Assembly: GCA_934772525.1 (NCBI GenBank)
Contig: CAKVMI010000003.1
Span: 164,503 to 228,502 of the forward strand
DNA length: 64,000 nt
Reading direction: 5' to 3'
Source of the DNA: an uncultured Clostridia bacterium
GTDB lineage: Bacteria; Bacillota; Clostridia; Christensenellales; UBA1242
The notes under the pieces were generated by a model. That model did not search any database, had not been told where the DNA came from, and worked only from the letters and a program-made list of their open reading frames with translations. Position numbers and translations under genes: made by a program. Positions 26,034 to 33,745 of the stretch are shown here, piece after piece; the stretch's first letter is position 1; each line of letters starts with the position of its first letter.

Positions 26034-26456
26034 ATGAGCGTATATTATGTAATAGGAAGCGATTCCGAAATTAAAAATATTGATAAACTAAATTTGGGAT
26101 TCGAAAAAACTACAAACTTAAAAAACTATATTACAAATTGTGATTTTAACAAAAAGTTCTATTATGTTTCTGACCCTGTTTTATTTGAACTAGGTTTCGA
26201 CATAAAAAATCTTAATAATTTTTATGTTGATGAAAACAAAAATAGAATGATTAACTTTATTGATTTTTTAAAGACTAACATAAATAATAGTTCGATAGAA
26301 TTTTATAAATTTTGGTCAATTTTTAATGGAACAGAAAAGACTGGAAACGACGTAAATTATATATATCAAGAGATTTCATATAACTTAAAAGACTTCCGTC
26401 TTCCAGATGATAAATTCCAATTTGACTTTAATACTAAATATATTTTTTATCTCTAA
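26034..26456 (+). CDS. Hypothetical soluble protein
   Basis: 140 residues rich in Asn, Asp, Phe and Tyr, no membrane segment, no family recognised. An AAGGA site precedes the ATG by seven bases. Upstream bases 25805-26033 hold no gene and no clear promoter. It is convergent with parB and separated from it by a bidirectional terminator. The composition resembles accessory or recently acquired genes more than its housekeeping neighbours. Confidence 0.6.
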   Translation: MSVYYVIGSDSEIKNIDKLNLGFEKTTNLKNYITNCDFNKKFYYVSDPVLFELGFDIKNLNNFYVDENKNRMINFIDFLKTNINNSSIEFYKFWSIFNGTEKTGNDVNYIYQEISYNLKDFRLPDDKFQFDFNTKYIFYL

Positions 26457-26471
26457 AATATTATTCCAACA

Positions 26472-26510
26472 AAAACACCGCCTATATTGCTTAAATTTAG
26501 GTGGTGTTTT
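26472..26510. terminator. Bidirectional terminator
   Basis: AAAACACC-CCTA near 26472 pairs with TAGG-GGTGTTTT ending at 26510, with T runs on both strands. It serves the hypothetical gene and parB. Confidence 0.75.
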
Positions 26511-26545
26511 AATTTTTCTATGAAACTTAATTATTTTGGTTAATT

Positions 26546-27559
26546 CTATCTATGTAAAATATTATAAATTCTATCTAGGTCATCCTTTGAATAGTATTCA
26601 ATAATAATTTTACCTTTGCGGTCGTTTCCTTGAATAGATGCCTTTGTAGAGAACATCCTTTGAAGTTGAGTGGTAAAATCTTGCAATTCTAAACTTTGTA
26701 CATAGGATGCTTTTCTTTTTGGAACTTGGTTTGTGCTTATCATATTTTGAATATACTTTTCTAGTTCTCTTACACTTGCCTTGCTTTGAACCGCCATAAG
26801 GGCTGTTTTTAACTGCAATTCACGGTCTTCTATTCCTACAAGGACTTTACCATGTCCGGCAGTTAACTCGCCTCTTTCGATCATTTTTACAATCTCCGGG
26901 CGAAGCGCTAAAAGTCTTAATGTGTTTGTAACTGCCGTACGGCTTTTGCCAATTTTTTCAGCAATTTCTTCTTGAGTTAAATTAAATCTTTCTACCAATT
27001 CTTTTATTGCAAATGCTGATTCTATAGGGTTTAAGTCTTCTCTTTGAAGGTTTTCAATTAAAGAGATTTCGGCAATTTCTTGTTCGGTGTATCTCTTAAT
27101 AATTGCGGGAATAGTTTTTAGTCCTGCAAGTTTACTTGCTCTAAAACGTCTTTCACCTGAAACTATCATATACCTATCGCCCTTTTTAACAAGAATAATA
27201 GGTTGAATAACGCCATGTGCTTTTATGCTTTGTGCAAGTTCATTAAGTGCATTTTCATTAAAGTTTTTACGAGGTTGTCCGATATTTCGGTCAATTAGTC
27301 CTAGTGGAATTTCTCGTGGGGTAGGGTCGCCTGGCACTTCAACAATTTTTTCTACAATCTTTTCTACCGGCTTCTCTACAATCTTTTCAACTATTTTTTC
27401 TACTGGCTTTTCTACAATCTTTTCCACAACCTTTGGCTCGGTAGCAACCGAACTAGTCTTTGCTGGGGTTTCTTTTTTAGGGGTCATAACCAAATCTTCT
27501 GGTTCGTCATCAATACCACCAAATAGTGCATCAAGCCCCCTTCCTAAACGTGAACTCAT
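26546..27559 (-). CDS. parB: Chromosome partitioning protein ParB (Spo0J)
   Basis: CTP-dependent clamp that loads at parS and spreads, organising the origin for segregation. The N-terminal SSRLGRGLDALFGG contacts ParA. The CTP-binding ParB domain has GERRFRASKLAG (about 145-156). The central helix-turn-helix region contains SRTAVTNTLRLLALRPEIV (about 208-226). Between the N-terminus and the ParB domain lies a 45-residue linker of repeated (I/V)EKxVEK units. At 337 residues it is slightly longer than B. subtilis Spo0J because of that linker. The start overlaps the parA stop (TAATG), and GGAGG is 12 bases upstream. Targets are the six parS sites 2-3 kb away. Confidence 0.96.
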   Translation of the reverse strand: MSSRLGRGLDALFGGIDDEPEDLVMTPKKETPAKTSSVATEPKVVEKIVEKPVEKIVEKIVEKPVEKIVEKIVEVPGDPTPREIPLGLIDRNIGQPRKNFNENALNELAQSIKAHGVIQPIILVKKGDRYMIVSGERRFRASKLAGLKTIPAIIKRYTEQEIAEISLIENLQREDLNPIESAFAIKELVERFNLTQEEIAEKIGKSRTAVTNTLRLLALRPEIVKMIERGELTAGHGKVLVGIEDRELQLKTALMAVQSKASVRELEKYIQNMISTNQVPKRKASYVQSLELQDFTTQLQRMFSTKASIQGNDRKGKIIIEYYSKDDLDRIYNILHR

Positions 27560-28371
27560 TATTTCTTAGCCCTCCTTTTATCATCTACAGCTGGCTTTTT
27601 GTAAGCAATTCCATTTTTTGTAAGAATTTCTTCGGCAAGACTCATATAAGACTTAGCACCTACGCAAGATTTATCGTACATGCAAATAGGAAGTCCGTGG
27701 CTTGGCGCTTCGGCTAAACGAATGTTACGTGGAATAGTAGTTTCATAAACGCTATTTGTAAAATGCTTTTTAATTTCGGCTGAAACTTGTTGACCCAAAC
27801 TTGAACGATTATCCTTCATTGTAAGCAATACACCTTCAATTTGAATATCTGGGTTAAGTTTTTTCTTAATTAGTCTAATGGTATTCATTAGTTGACTTAA
27901 ACCTTCTAGTGCGAAGAATTCACATTGGATAGGTATTAAAACCGAATCGGCACTAGTTAATGCGTTAATTGTTAAAAGCCCAAGAGATGGTGGACAGTCT
28001 ATTGTAATAAAATCATAACTGTCTCGTACCTTATCTAATAATCTTTTAATAATTTTCTCACGAGATTCCATATAAACCATTTCAACTTCAGCACCGGCAA
28101 GTTCGTTGTTTGCTGGAAGGATATCAAACCCTTCTATTGGCGAATGTTGAATAACTTCTTCTATGGTAGCATCTCCAACTATCAAATCATAAACCGACTT
28201 CATATCGGCATTTTTTCTAACCCCAACACCACTACTGGCATTTCCTTGTGGGTCAATATCAATCAGCAAGACCTTTTTGCCAAGACTTGCAAGGGAAGCG
28301 GAAGTGTTTACACAACTAGTTGTTTTGCCAACTCCGCCCTTTTGGTTCGCAAATGCGATTATCTTTCCCAT
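27559..28371 (-). CDS. parA: Chromosome partitioning ATPase ParA (Soj)
   Basis: Deviant Walker A ATPase of 270 residues. KGGVGKTT is at 10-17, IDIDPQGNASSG near 38-49 and DCPPSLGLLTINAL near 120-133. It works with ParB and parS in origin segregation and in Bacillota also tunes DnaA activity. An AAGGAG site is seven bases from the ATG. It is cotranscribed with parB (one-base overlap). In B. subtilis the pair follows mnmG-rsmG; here it is 10 kb further from the origin. Confidence 0.96.
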   Translation of the reverse strand: MGKIIAFANQKGGVGKTTSCVNTSASLASLGKKVLLIDIDPQGNASSGVGVRKNADMKSVYDLIVGDATIEEVIQHSPIEGFDILPANNELAGAEVEMVYMESREKIIKRLLDKVRDSYDFITIDCPPSLGLLTINALTSADSVLIPIQCEFFALEGLSQLMNTIRLIKKKLNPDIQIEGVLLTMKDNRSSLGQQVSAEIKKHFTNSVYETTIPRNIRLAEAPSHGLPICMYDKSCVGAKSYMSLAEEILTKNGIAYKKPAVDDKRRAKK

Positions 28372-28522
28372 TTTCTGCTCCTTAACTTAGTAATTTATAT
28401 TAATATTATAACAAACTAAACCAGCACCGCCAACAGTTTAAACAAATCTTTTTGAAAAAACGCAAAATTTTTTTGCTTTTAATTTTGTTTTATCATAAAT
28501 TTAACAAAAAATTGGTAATTGA

Positions 28523-28551
28523 TTTACATTTAAACTAACTTTTGGTATAAT
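28523..28551 (+). promoter_or_regulatory. Promoter upstream of tRNA-Arg(TCG)
   Basis: TTTACA (28523-28528), a 17-base spacer and TATAAT (28546-28551). The tRNA begins 168 bases later. The leader has a GTATCAA/TTGATAC hairpin (28603-28625) and two AAGGTTCATYTT words. Confidence 0.6.
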
Positions 28552-28718
28552 AATTCTGTTGAAACTAATAAACTGAAGGTTCATTTTAAGTATTTTTATT
28601 GTATCAAGGTTCATCTTTTGATACGCTAATCTTTGCTCACCTTGAAAAAATGTTTATATAAATTGAATCTTCCGCTTTACAAAAAATCTTCTACTAGTTT
28701 TAACAAAATAATTTTTAT

Positions 28719-28795
28719 GCTCTCGTAGTTCAACTGGATAGAGCGTTCGGCTTCGAACCGAAATGTTGCGGGTTCAAGTCCTGCCGAGAGCGCCA
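28719..28795 (+). tRNA. tRNA-Arg (anticodon TCG)
   Basis: 77 bases with a perfect seven-pair acceptor stem (GCTCTCG/CGAGAGC), D arm, anticodon stem TTCGG/CCGAA with loop CTTCGAA, variable loop, T arm with GGTTCAAGT, and encoded CCA. It reads CGA and perhaps CGG codons. Confidence 0.96.
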
Positions 28796-28840
28796 AGTAA
28801 ACAAGCAGCCAAGAGCTGGCACATTTGAAACTATCGAAAT

Positions 28841-28881
28841 AAAAAAGGAACAATGCAAATTTTATGCAAAGTTCCTTTTTT
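28841..28881. terminator. Bidirectional terminator after tRNA-Arg(TCG)
   Basis: AAAAAAGGAAC and GTTCCTTTTTT enclose an inner TGCA/TGCA pair. It also suits the minus-strand gene ending at 28934. Confidence 0.85.
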
Positions 28882-28933
28882 GATGGTTATAAAATTCATT
28901 AACTAGTGGAGCGTATTTTTTGCTTTAGTTATT

Positions 28934-30046
28934 TTACAAATTCACTAAAATGCTTTTTACTCTTGGCATAAAGACATTATATATATTCACAAGTTCGTTT
29001 GTCACCTTTTCTACATCAAGGTCAAAATCATAACTTGTTGTATTATAAAGTAGGTCATTTACTCGGCAAGAGCCTGTTTTCCTGTAATATTTTCCAAATC
29101 TGCCAATTCTTGTTGCTATTTTATTGTAATTTCTATCCCAAACAAGCTCATAACCAATTTGGTTTTCAATCTCGTTTTTCTGAAAATAAAGTCTTTCATA
29201 AATATTTTTTGCATCTGCACTCGGAAAGAAAACGCAAATATCTTTTAAATATCCGTTTACAACTCTTGCGTTTACCATAATCTTATTGAATGACAAATCG
29301 CTTGTTTTACGAATATCAAAATGTTCACAATTATTTTTGTATTTTACAACAAAATCTGAGTAATTTATTTTAAAATATTCTGCTAATTTATTAAAGAAAT
29401 CTCTTCTTATCTTTTCTTCATCACCTATTTCAGAAACTTTCATTTCTATTTCGGGACAAGTATTTTTCAATTTTGAAGAAACCACCATATTACGCGGATT
29501 TGTTTGAATATTATCCAAAGCTTCATTTTCCTTGTCGTAAATTTCTATGCCACAATCTTCATAGGCTTTTAGCGGATTTTCACGATGTTTCCTATATCCC
29601 AAAGCATTTAATTGTTTGTCTTCATCCTTTGTTATCCAACAAAGTCGTTGCATTGCGATAAGTTCTTTAATTTTTTCTACATCTAATTTACCTTCTTCAC
29701 AAAGCTCAAGCAATTTAGTTTTGAAATCGAAAGCTGTCGTCATGTGTTCATCTACAAAATGTTGATGAACTACAATTCTTGTCCCGTCATTTGTTTTAAC
29801 TGAACTCAACCAGTCATAATCCCTTATGTCTTTGCCTGTCAAATTATAAAATTCGGTATAAGCTTTTACACTTGCCAAATGTTTTGGAAATTTTGATAAA
29901 ACCCACTCGTCGTGACTTGCCCTGTCAAATATCCACTTATTCGCAACTGTAGGATTGTGAACCATTGCTTGGGTATAATCTAGCAGCATCTTGCACCAAG
30001 TATCAAAATCCTTTTCCTTATCTTTAATTTTCTTATTGGTATTCAT
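28934..30046 (-). CDS. DUF4268-like domain protein
   Basis: 370 residues. The C-terminal part (about 225-335) with LYFQKNEIENQIGYELVWDR and ATRIGRF resembles DUF4268. That domain is frequent in accessory regions near restriction-modification and defence genes. The N-terminal 200 residues, starting with a charged helix and containing WCKMLLDYTQ, are not recognised. An AAAGGAGA site precedes the ATG. It sits between a tRNA gene and a broken Bro-N gene, a typical place for acquired DNA. Function unknown; a nuclease role is only a guess from domain company. Confidence 0.7.
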   Translation of the reverse strand: MNTNKKIKDKEKDFDTWCKMLLDYTQAMVHNPTVANKWIFDRASHDEWVLSKFPKHLASVKAYTEFYNLTGKDIRDYDWLSSVKTNDGTRIVVHQHFVDEHMTTAFDFKTKLLELCEEGKLDVEKIKELIAMQRLCWITKDEDKQLNALGYRKHRENPLKAYEDCGIEIYDKENEALDNIQTNPRNMVVSSKLKNTCPEIEMKVSEIGDEEKIRRDFFNKLAEYFKINYSDFVVKYKNNCEHFDIRKTSDLSFNKIMVNARVVNGYLKDICVFFPSADAKNIYERLYFQKNEIENQIGYELVWDRNYNKIATRIGRFGKYYRKTGSCRVNDLLYNTTSYDFDLDVEKVTNELVNIYNVFMPRVKSILVNL

Positions 30047-30184
30047 AATTTTTTCTCCTTTTTGTATATAAAATACACTATAAGGTATTTCGATGGATAA
30101 TTTATATTTTTATTCAAAAAACTTAAACAGCAGGTCCCATAATAGCAAAATTCATAAATTATTTATCTTCATCAGACTTTATTT

Positions 30185-30988
30185 CTAATAAATCTTTATT
30201 GTTTGCATTGAGTGGGGAATTGCCTTTTTGCCGGTTTCTTCTTCAAACCTTTTTTGCATCACTAGCAACACTTCCACCACGACGAGCAATCTTCTTATTT
30301 TTTTCAAAAGTCTTTGTATTTTCTTGTTTTGAAATCGTTGTTGTAGTGACTTCTGCAAGTATATTAAGGACAAGTTCAATATTTGTCATATTGTCACGCA
30401 AATTTTCTTTTTTCAAGCCTTTTAATTGTTTGTATTCTTTCACACTCATTCCAGACCATGCCTTTGTCATTTCATTTGAGAGTATCGCATAATCTTTTTC
30501 TTTTGTTATACCATGATTTTTCCATTCATCGGTAAGTTCTTTTCGCATTTCAATGGTTTGAAGTCTTTGATTTATCCAACCTTCTGTATATCCTTTTTCA
30601 CGATAAAAATCTGCGCCACGAACAATCGCCTTTTCTGGATCGGCAATTTCATCAAGCCTTTCGCTACCAACTTGTGCAAGCCACATTTTAAAAGGTTCCA
30701 CTTTCTTACTTGGAATAGATTGAACAAGACGAAGTAAATCTTTTGTGTTGACAACATCGGTTAGTCTTGATTTGCCATCTTTCGCAATCATTCTCAACTG
30801 TCCGATTTTTTCGGGCAGTCCACTTCCTTCATCTTTTAATTTAATTTTTAAATCATTCCAATATTTTCTAGGTTGGACACTACCTATCAATGCTTCAATT
30901 ACATCAACAGCAGAAAAATACCAATCTTCTTCCGTTTCATTCCATTGTGTTCTGATTTTTTATCTTCAAAAACCTTAATATTAGACAT
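30185..30988 (-). pseudogene. Frameshifted Bro-N/DinD-like antirepressor family gene
   Basis: From the ATG at 30988 (AGGAGA site, extended -10 TGATATAAT at 31016-31008) the frame reads MSNIKVFEDKK, then needs one extra A in the A6 run at 30961-30956 to continue IRTQWNETEEDWYFSAVDVI and the long conserved body (WINQRLQTIEMRKELTDEW, LKGLKKENLRDNMTN). A second shift in the A6 run at 30255-30250 is needed for the conserved RFEEETGKKAIP end. The family is Bro-N domain phage-type antirepressors and DNA-damage-inducible D-like proteins. Both breaks fall in homopolymers, so sequencing error must be ruled out before calling it dead. Confidence 0.8.
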
Positions 30989-31061
30989 ATTATTCTCCTA
31001 TAAATAAATTATATCACATAATTTAAAAATTCGCATTTATTTAGTTCAATAAAAATAAAAT

Positions 31062-31285
31062 TGGCACCCTAGACTTGTTCTTGTCTTAATACAAGTCAGT
31101 GCCTCTACGCTTTGATAGGCAAATACACACCTATCAACAAAAACCACTTTAACCATAATTGATTAAGTGCTTATATTTTATTAGTTTAAAACAGCATTAA
31201 CAAAGGACTTCATTTATTTACTAAAAAACCAGGACTCGCAGTTTAATGATATTGCATTGCAAGCCTTACCGGTCTTGGAGTGTAT
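31062..31285. other. Candidate structured RNA or inverted-repeat element
   Basis: A gene-free stretch with several stems: GGCAC/GTGCC enclosing GACTTG/CAAGTC (about 31062-31104), GATAGG/CCTATC (about 31117-31139) and CCAGGACT/GGTCTTGG (about 31229-31280). G-U pairs favour the plus strand for one stem and the minus strand for another, so strand is undecided. On the minus strand a TATAAT near 31305 and a T-rich run after the first stem would frame an RNA of about 235 bases. No known RNA family recognised. Confidence 0.35.
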
Positions 31286-31403
31286 CTTTTTATTCAATTA
31301 TAAGTTAAAGTAAATATTTTTTAATTTAATAAAATAAGAAATGGTTAAACAATCATGATTGGAATTTTTATTTTTCGCACCAGAGATTAAATTTTGTATT
31401 TGG

Positions 31404-31433
31404 TTGACAATCGGTAATTTTTTTTGATATTAT
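31404..31433 (+). promoter_or_regulatory. Promoter of ndk
   Basis: TTGACA (31404-31409), an 18-base spacer and TATTAT (31428-31433), 33 bases before the ATG. Confidence 0.7.
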
Positions 31434-31466
31434 AGGAAAGTAAAAATTTAATAATGGAGAAATTAT

Positions 31467-31907
31467 ATGAGTAATTTTGAAGAATTTAGTTATGTAATGA
31501 TTAAGCCAACCTATCTTGACCACAAAGACGAAATCAAGAGCCGTCTAGAAACAATCGGCGGTTCAATTTTAGAAGAAAAGACCCTAAAGATGACCAAGGA
31601 TAAATTAAAAGAGCATTACGCTCACATTGCAGACAAGCCATTTTACCCAGAAGTAGAAGAGTATATGTTAAGTGGCGATTGCTATGCTATGCTAGTTGCA
31701 GGAAGTAACGGAATAATCGCAAAAATTAGAGAAATTGTTGGGCCAACCAAAAACTCACCAAAGGGAACCATTCGTGGCGACTTTATGCACGAAAACGCAA
31801 ACAGTTCTGCAAACGTAATTCACGCATCTGACGCTAGAGATACCGCTAACGCAGAAATTGAAAGATTTTTCGGGAGCGAAATTTTTAATCAATACCATAA
31901 CAATTAG
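31467..31907 (+). CDS. ndk: Nucleoside diphosphate kinase
   Basis: Transfers phosphate between NTPs and NDPs through a phospho-histidine. The active-site motif is NVIHASD (His119; the common form is NxxHGSDS), and the GTIRGDF segment (100-106) and N-terminal VMIKPTYL are in place. The 146 residues are slightly longer than the usual 135-140. It has its own promoter, a TGGAGA site and a terminator, so it is a single-gene transcript. The Ala in place of Gly after the active His and the loss of the final Ser put it in a divergent NDK subgroup. Confidence 0.88.
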   Translation: MSNFEEFSYVMIKPTYLDHKDEIKSRLETIGGSILEEKTLKMTKDKLKEHYAHIADKPFYPEVEEYMLSGDCYAMLVAGSNGIIAKIREIVGPTKNSPKGTIRGDFMHENANSSANVIHASDARDTANAEIERFFGSEIFNQYHNN

Positions 31908-31913
31908 TTTTTT

Positions 31914-31953
31914 AACCACGCTTATGACTTTAGGTTTTTGGCGTGGTTTTTTG
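31914..31953 (+). terminator. Terminator after ndk
   Basis: AACCACGC (31914-31921) with GCGTGGTT (31941-31948) and a T run. Confidence 0.85.
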
Positions 31954-32037
31954 TTGGCAAATTGTTTATTTTACCAATATCCCAACTAAAAAAATTCAAT
32001 ATATTTCAATAAAGTTTGGTTCCACCTACTTTTCTAG

Positions 32038-32214
32038 ACTAAACATTTTACAAAGGCAAGATGTGATTTAAAAAAGTTTACTGATTATATTTTTAGTGAT
32101 AAGTATGCATGGAATGGTAAAAAGGATTTATTTGAAAACGATAAAACAAAAATATTTTTAAACCGCTTTAAGGATACAAACAATTATTCGCTTCAACATA
32201 ATGTTATTAATTAG
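32038..32214 (+). pseudogene. Possible gene remnant without start
   Basis: A 58-codon open frame ending in TAG with protein-like composition (FTDYIFSDKYAWNGKKDLFE...) but no initiation codon or ribosome site. The rest of 31954-32346 is empty. It may be the last piece of an accessory gene or simply a chance frame. Confidence 0.25.
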
Positions 32215-32331
32215 TTTACTTCTAGCAATTCAAATGTTTATAATCTTACTAGCACTGAAAGAGAATAATTTAACGATTGTGTAAAAAGAATTTAAAACTA
32301 CAAAAATTTATTATACAAAAATCTTAATATA

Positions 32332-32340
32332 TGATACAAT
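32332..32340 (+). promoter_or_regulatory. Extended -10 promoter giving a leaderless mRNA
   Basis: TGATACAAT (extended -10) ends seven bases before the ATG at 32347, so transcription would begin at or next to the start codon. No ribosome site is present. Confidence 0.45.
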
Positions 32341-32346
32341 AATCTT

Positions 32347-32844
32347 ATGAAAAACAAAAACATTAAAAAAAGAGTTCAAATAAATTTAATAATTGCCATA
32401 CTTCTAGCAGTCGGTTTTGTTGGTGGTATCCCACTTATAATTATCTCAGCAACAAAGGGGTTTACCTTTGGCTTGATTGTAGGTATTATACTAGTCGTTG
32501 CAGGTTTTTACGGGACACCTATGCAGTTTATTCATTTTGCAAACCTAAAAGCAACTGCAAGAGTTATAGATTGCGTTTTAATTGAAAATATTTACGCCGT
32601 ATCTGAAATTGCAGAACACTTGCAAGATAACGAGAAAAATATTGCCGAAAAAATTACCTACGCCGTAAACCACGAATATTTATTAGGTTATAAATTTGAT
32701 GGCACCACTCTTAGCGCTAATAACAATAAAAAAGTAACTCGCTCAGCAAGTCAATCTAATAAGTGTCCAAACTGTGGTGGAGCACTTGAACGTGACGAAT
32801 ACGGCTCACATTGTCCATATTGTAACGCAACATTTTTAGATTAA
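32347..32844 (+). CDS. Membrane protein with C-terminal zinc ribbon
   Basis: 165 residues. Two hydrophobic segments (about 11-32 and 38-55) lead to a helical domain containing IYAVSEIAEHLQDN. The zinc-ribbon end has CPNCGG and, twelve residues later, CPYCNATF. Such an arrangement is common in small regulatory or quality-control membrane proteins, but I recognise no named family. The helical part could be a winged-helix-like fold. The start lacks a ribosome site and lies at the predicted transcription start. A terminator follows. Confidence 0.75.
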   Translation: MKNKNIKKRVQINLIIAILLAVGFVGGIPLIIISATKGFTFGLIVGIILVVAGFYGTPMQFIHFANLKATARVIDCVLIENIYAVSEIAEHLQDNEKNIAEKITYAVNHEYLLGYKFDGTTLSANNNKKVTRSASQSNKCPNCGGALERDEYGSHCPYCNATFLD

Positions 32845-32902
32845 AAAATTTCGCTCGTGATAATGAAGTGAACCTTCTAAAATTTTCAAACTTTGGTGTA
32901 CA

Positions 32903-32926
32903 CCCACAATTTGTGGGCGGTTTTTT
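32903..32926 (+). terminator. Terminator
   Basis: CCCAC/GTGGG stem (32903-32917) followed by CGGTTTTTTG. Confidence 0.75.
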
Positions 32927-33014
32927 GTTGTTAAAAATTTATTTTTTTGTTTAGTAAAGGCTTTTAAAACTCTTAAAAAAAAACCTTGCCTTCACCCCTA
33001 AAAAGCCATAAGAC

Positions 33015-33043
33015 TTGACAAATTTCACATTTTGTGATAAATT
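33015..33043 (+). promoter_or_regulatory. Promoter with TCACANNNTGTGA operator in the spacer
   Basis: TTGACA (33015-33020), a 17-base spacer and extended TGATAAATT with -10 at 33038-33043. The palindrome TCACATTTTGTGA (33025-33037) fills the spacer up to the -10 box. The promoter of the HTH gene at 61032 has the same geometry. Confidence 0.7.
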
Positions 33044-33073
33044 ATATGCAATTAAAAGTTAAGGGCTTTTAAA

Positions 33074-33082
33074 GGGGGGGGG
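33074..33082 (+). promoter_or_regulatory. G9 tract at the ribosome site
   Basis: Nine consecutive G in the 5' leader, ending eight bases before the ATG at 33091 and acting as the only Shine-Dalgarno-like sequence. It is preceded by a TTAAAAG/CTTTTAA hairpin (33052-33072). Confidence 0.6.
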
Positions 33083-33090
33083 AACTATTT

Positions 33091-33687
33091 ATGTCAAACA
33101 ATCAAACACTTGACTATTCATCGCTAGTCAGTACTTTAACTGACGTTATTTGTGATGATTCATTTTCGTTGGAAGAAAAATCTAATTGGACAATTAAATT
33201 TTTAGCCGAACAACTAGGATTGACCGGTTCAAAAACTTGCATCGCTGACATCTTCGATGCATTTAGAAAAAAGACTATAGAATACGCTAAAGACCGTAAA
33301 GTTACCGCAACCGATTGCGTAAAAACCATTAATAATTTGCGAAGATGTTCTAGAGTATTTTTATGTAGGGATGAGTCTTTAAGTTATAAAGCACATAAAC
33401 AATGTACAATTTTAAACTCTAGATTCTCGGAATTTGCACACACAATACAACAAAATGCCCGCGAAAAATTTCTATCCATAAAATCAAGACAAGAACCACT
33501 TCGCTCAGCTATGTCGGATATTCCCGAATTAAATAACGCACAAAAAATCAAAGGAAAACTACGCCACCCAGGAAGAGTTACATTATATAAACATGATGGC
33601 GAAAATTTAAAAACTCGTTTAAATTCCTCAAAAAGGCGAAAACTAATGGATGCCTGTGAATTTTTAGATGAAGACGAAAATTTTTAA
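33091..33687 (+). CDS. ORFan under operator and G-tract control
   Basis: 198 residues, soluble, no domain recognised. An acidic N-terminal region (LTDVICDDSFSLEEK) is followed by a Cys- and Lys/Arg-rich middle (INNLRRCSRVFLCRDES) and a basic C-terminal stretch (KLRHPGRVTLYKHDGENLK), which could bind nucleic acid. It has a consensus promoter whose spacer holds a palindrome, and a nine-G run as ribosome site. The next ORFan follows 58 bases later on the same strand and may share the transcript. Confidence 0.75.
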   Translation: MSNNQTLDYSSLVSTLTDVICDDSFSLEEKSNWTIKFLAEQLGLTGSKTCIADIFDAFRKKTIEYAKDRKVTATDCVKTINNLRRCSRVFLCRDESLSYKAHKQCTILNSRFSEFAHTIQQNAREKFLSIKSRQEPLRSAMSDIPELNNAQKIKGKLRHPGRVTLYKHDGENLKTRLNSSKRRKLMDACEFLDEDENF

Positions 33688-33745
33688 TAGCGTTAAGCGT
33701 TAAATAAATAAAATTAATAACTGAGTTTTCAGTTTAGGAGAAATT

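Noticed and set aside
28796..31300. Integrated mobile element after tRNA-Arg(TCG)
   Set aside because: Accessory-looking genes are present, but I found no integrase and no copy of the tRNA 3' end that would mark an attachment site.
32194..32277. 27-residue hydrophobic peptide frame (type I toxin-like)
   Set aside because: No ribosome site and no promoter or antisense partner; likely chance in AT-rich DNA.
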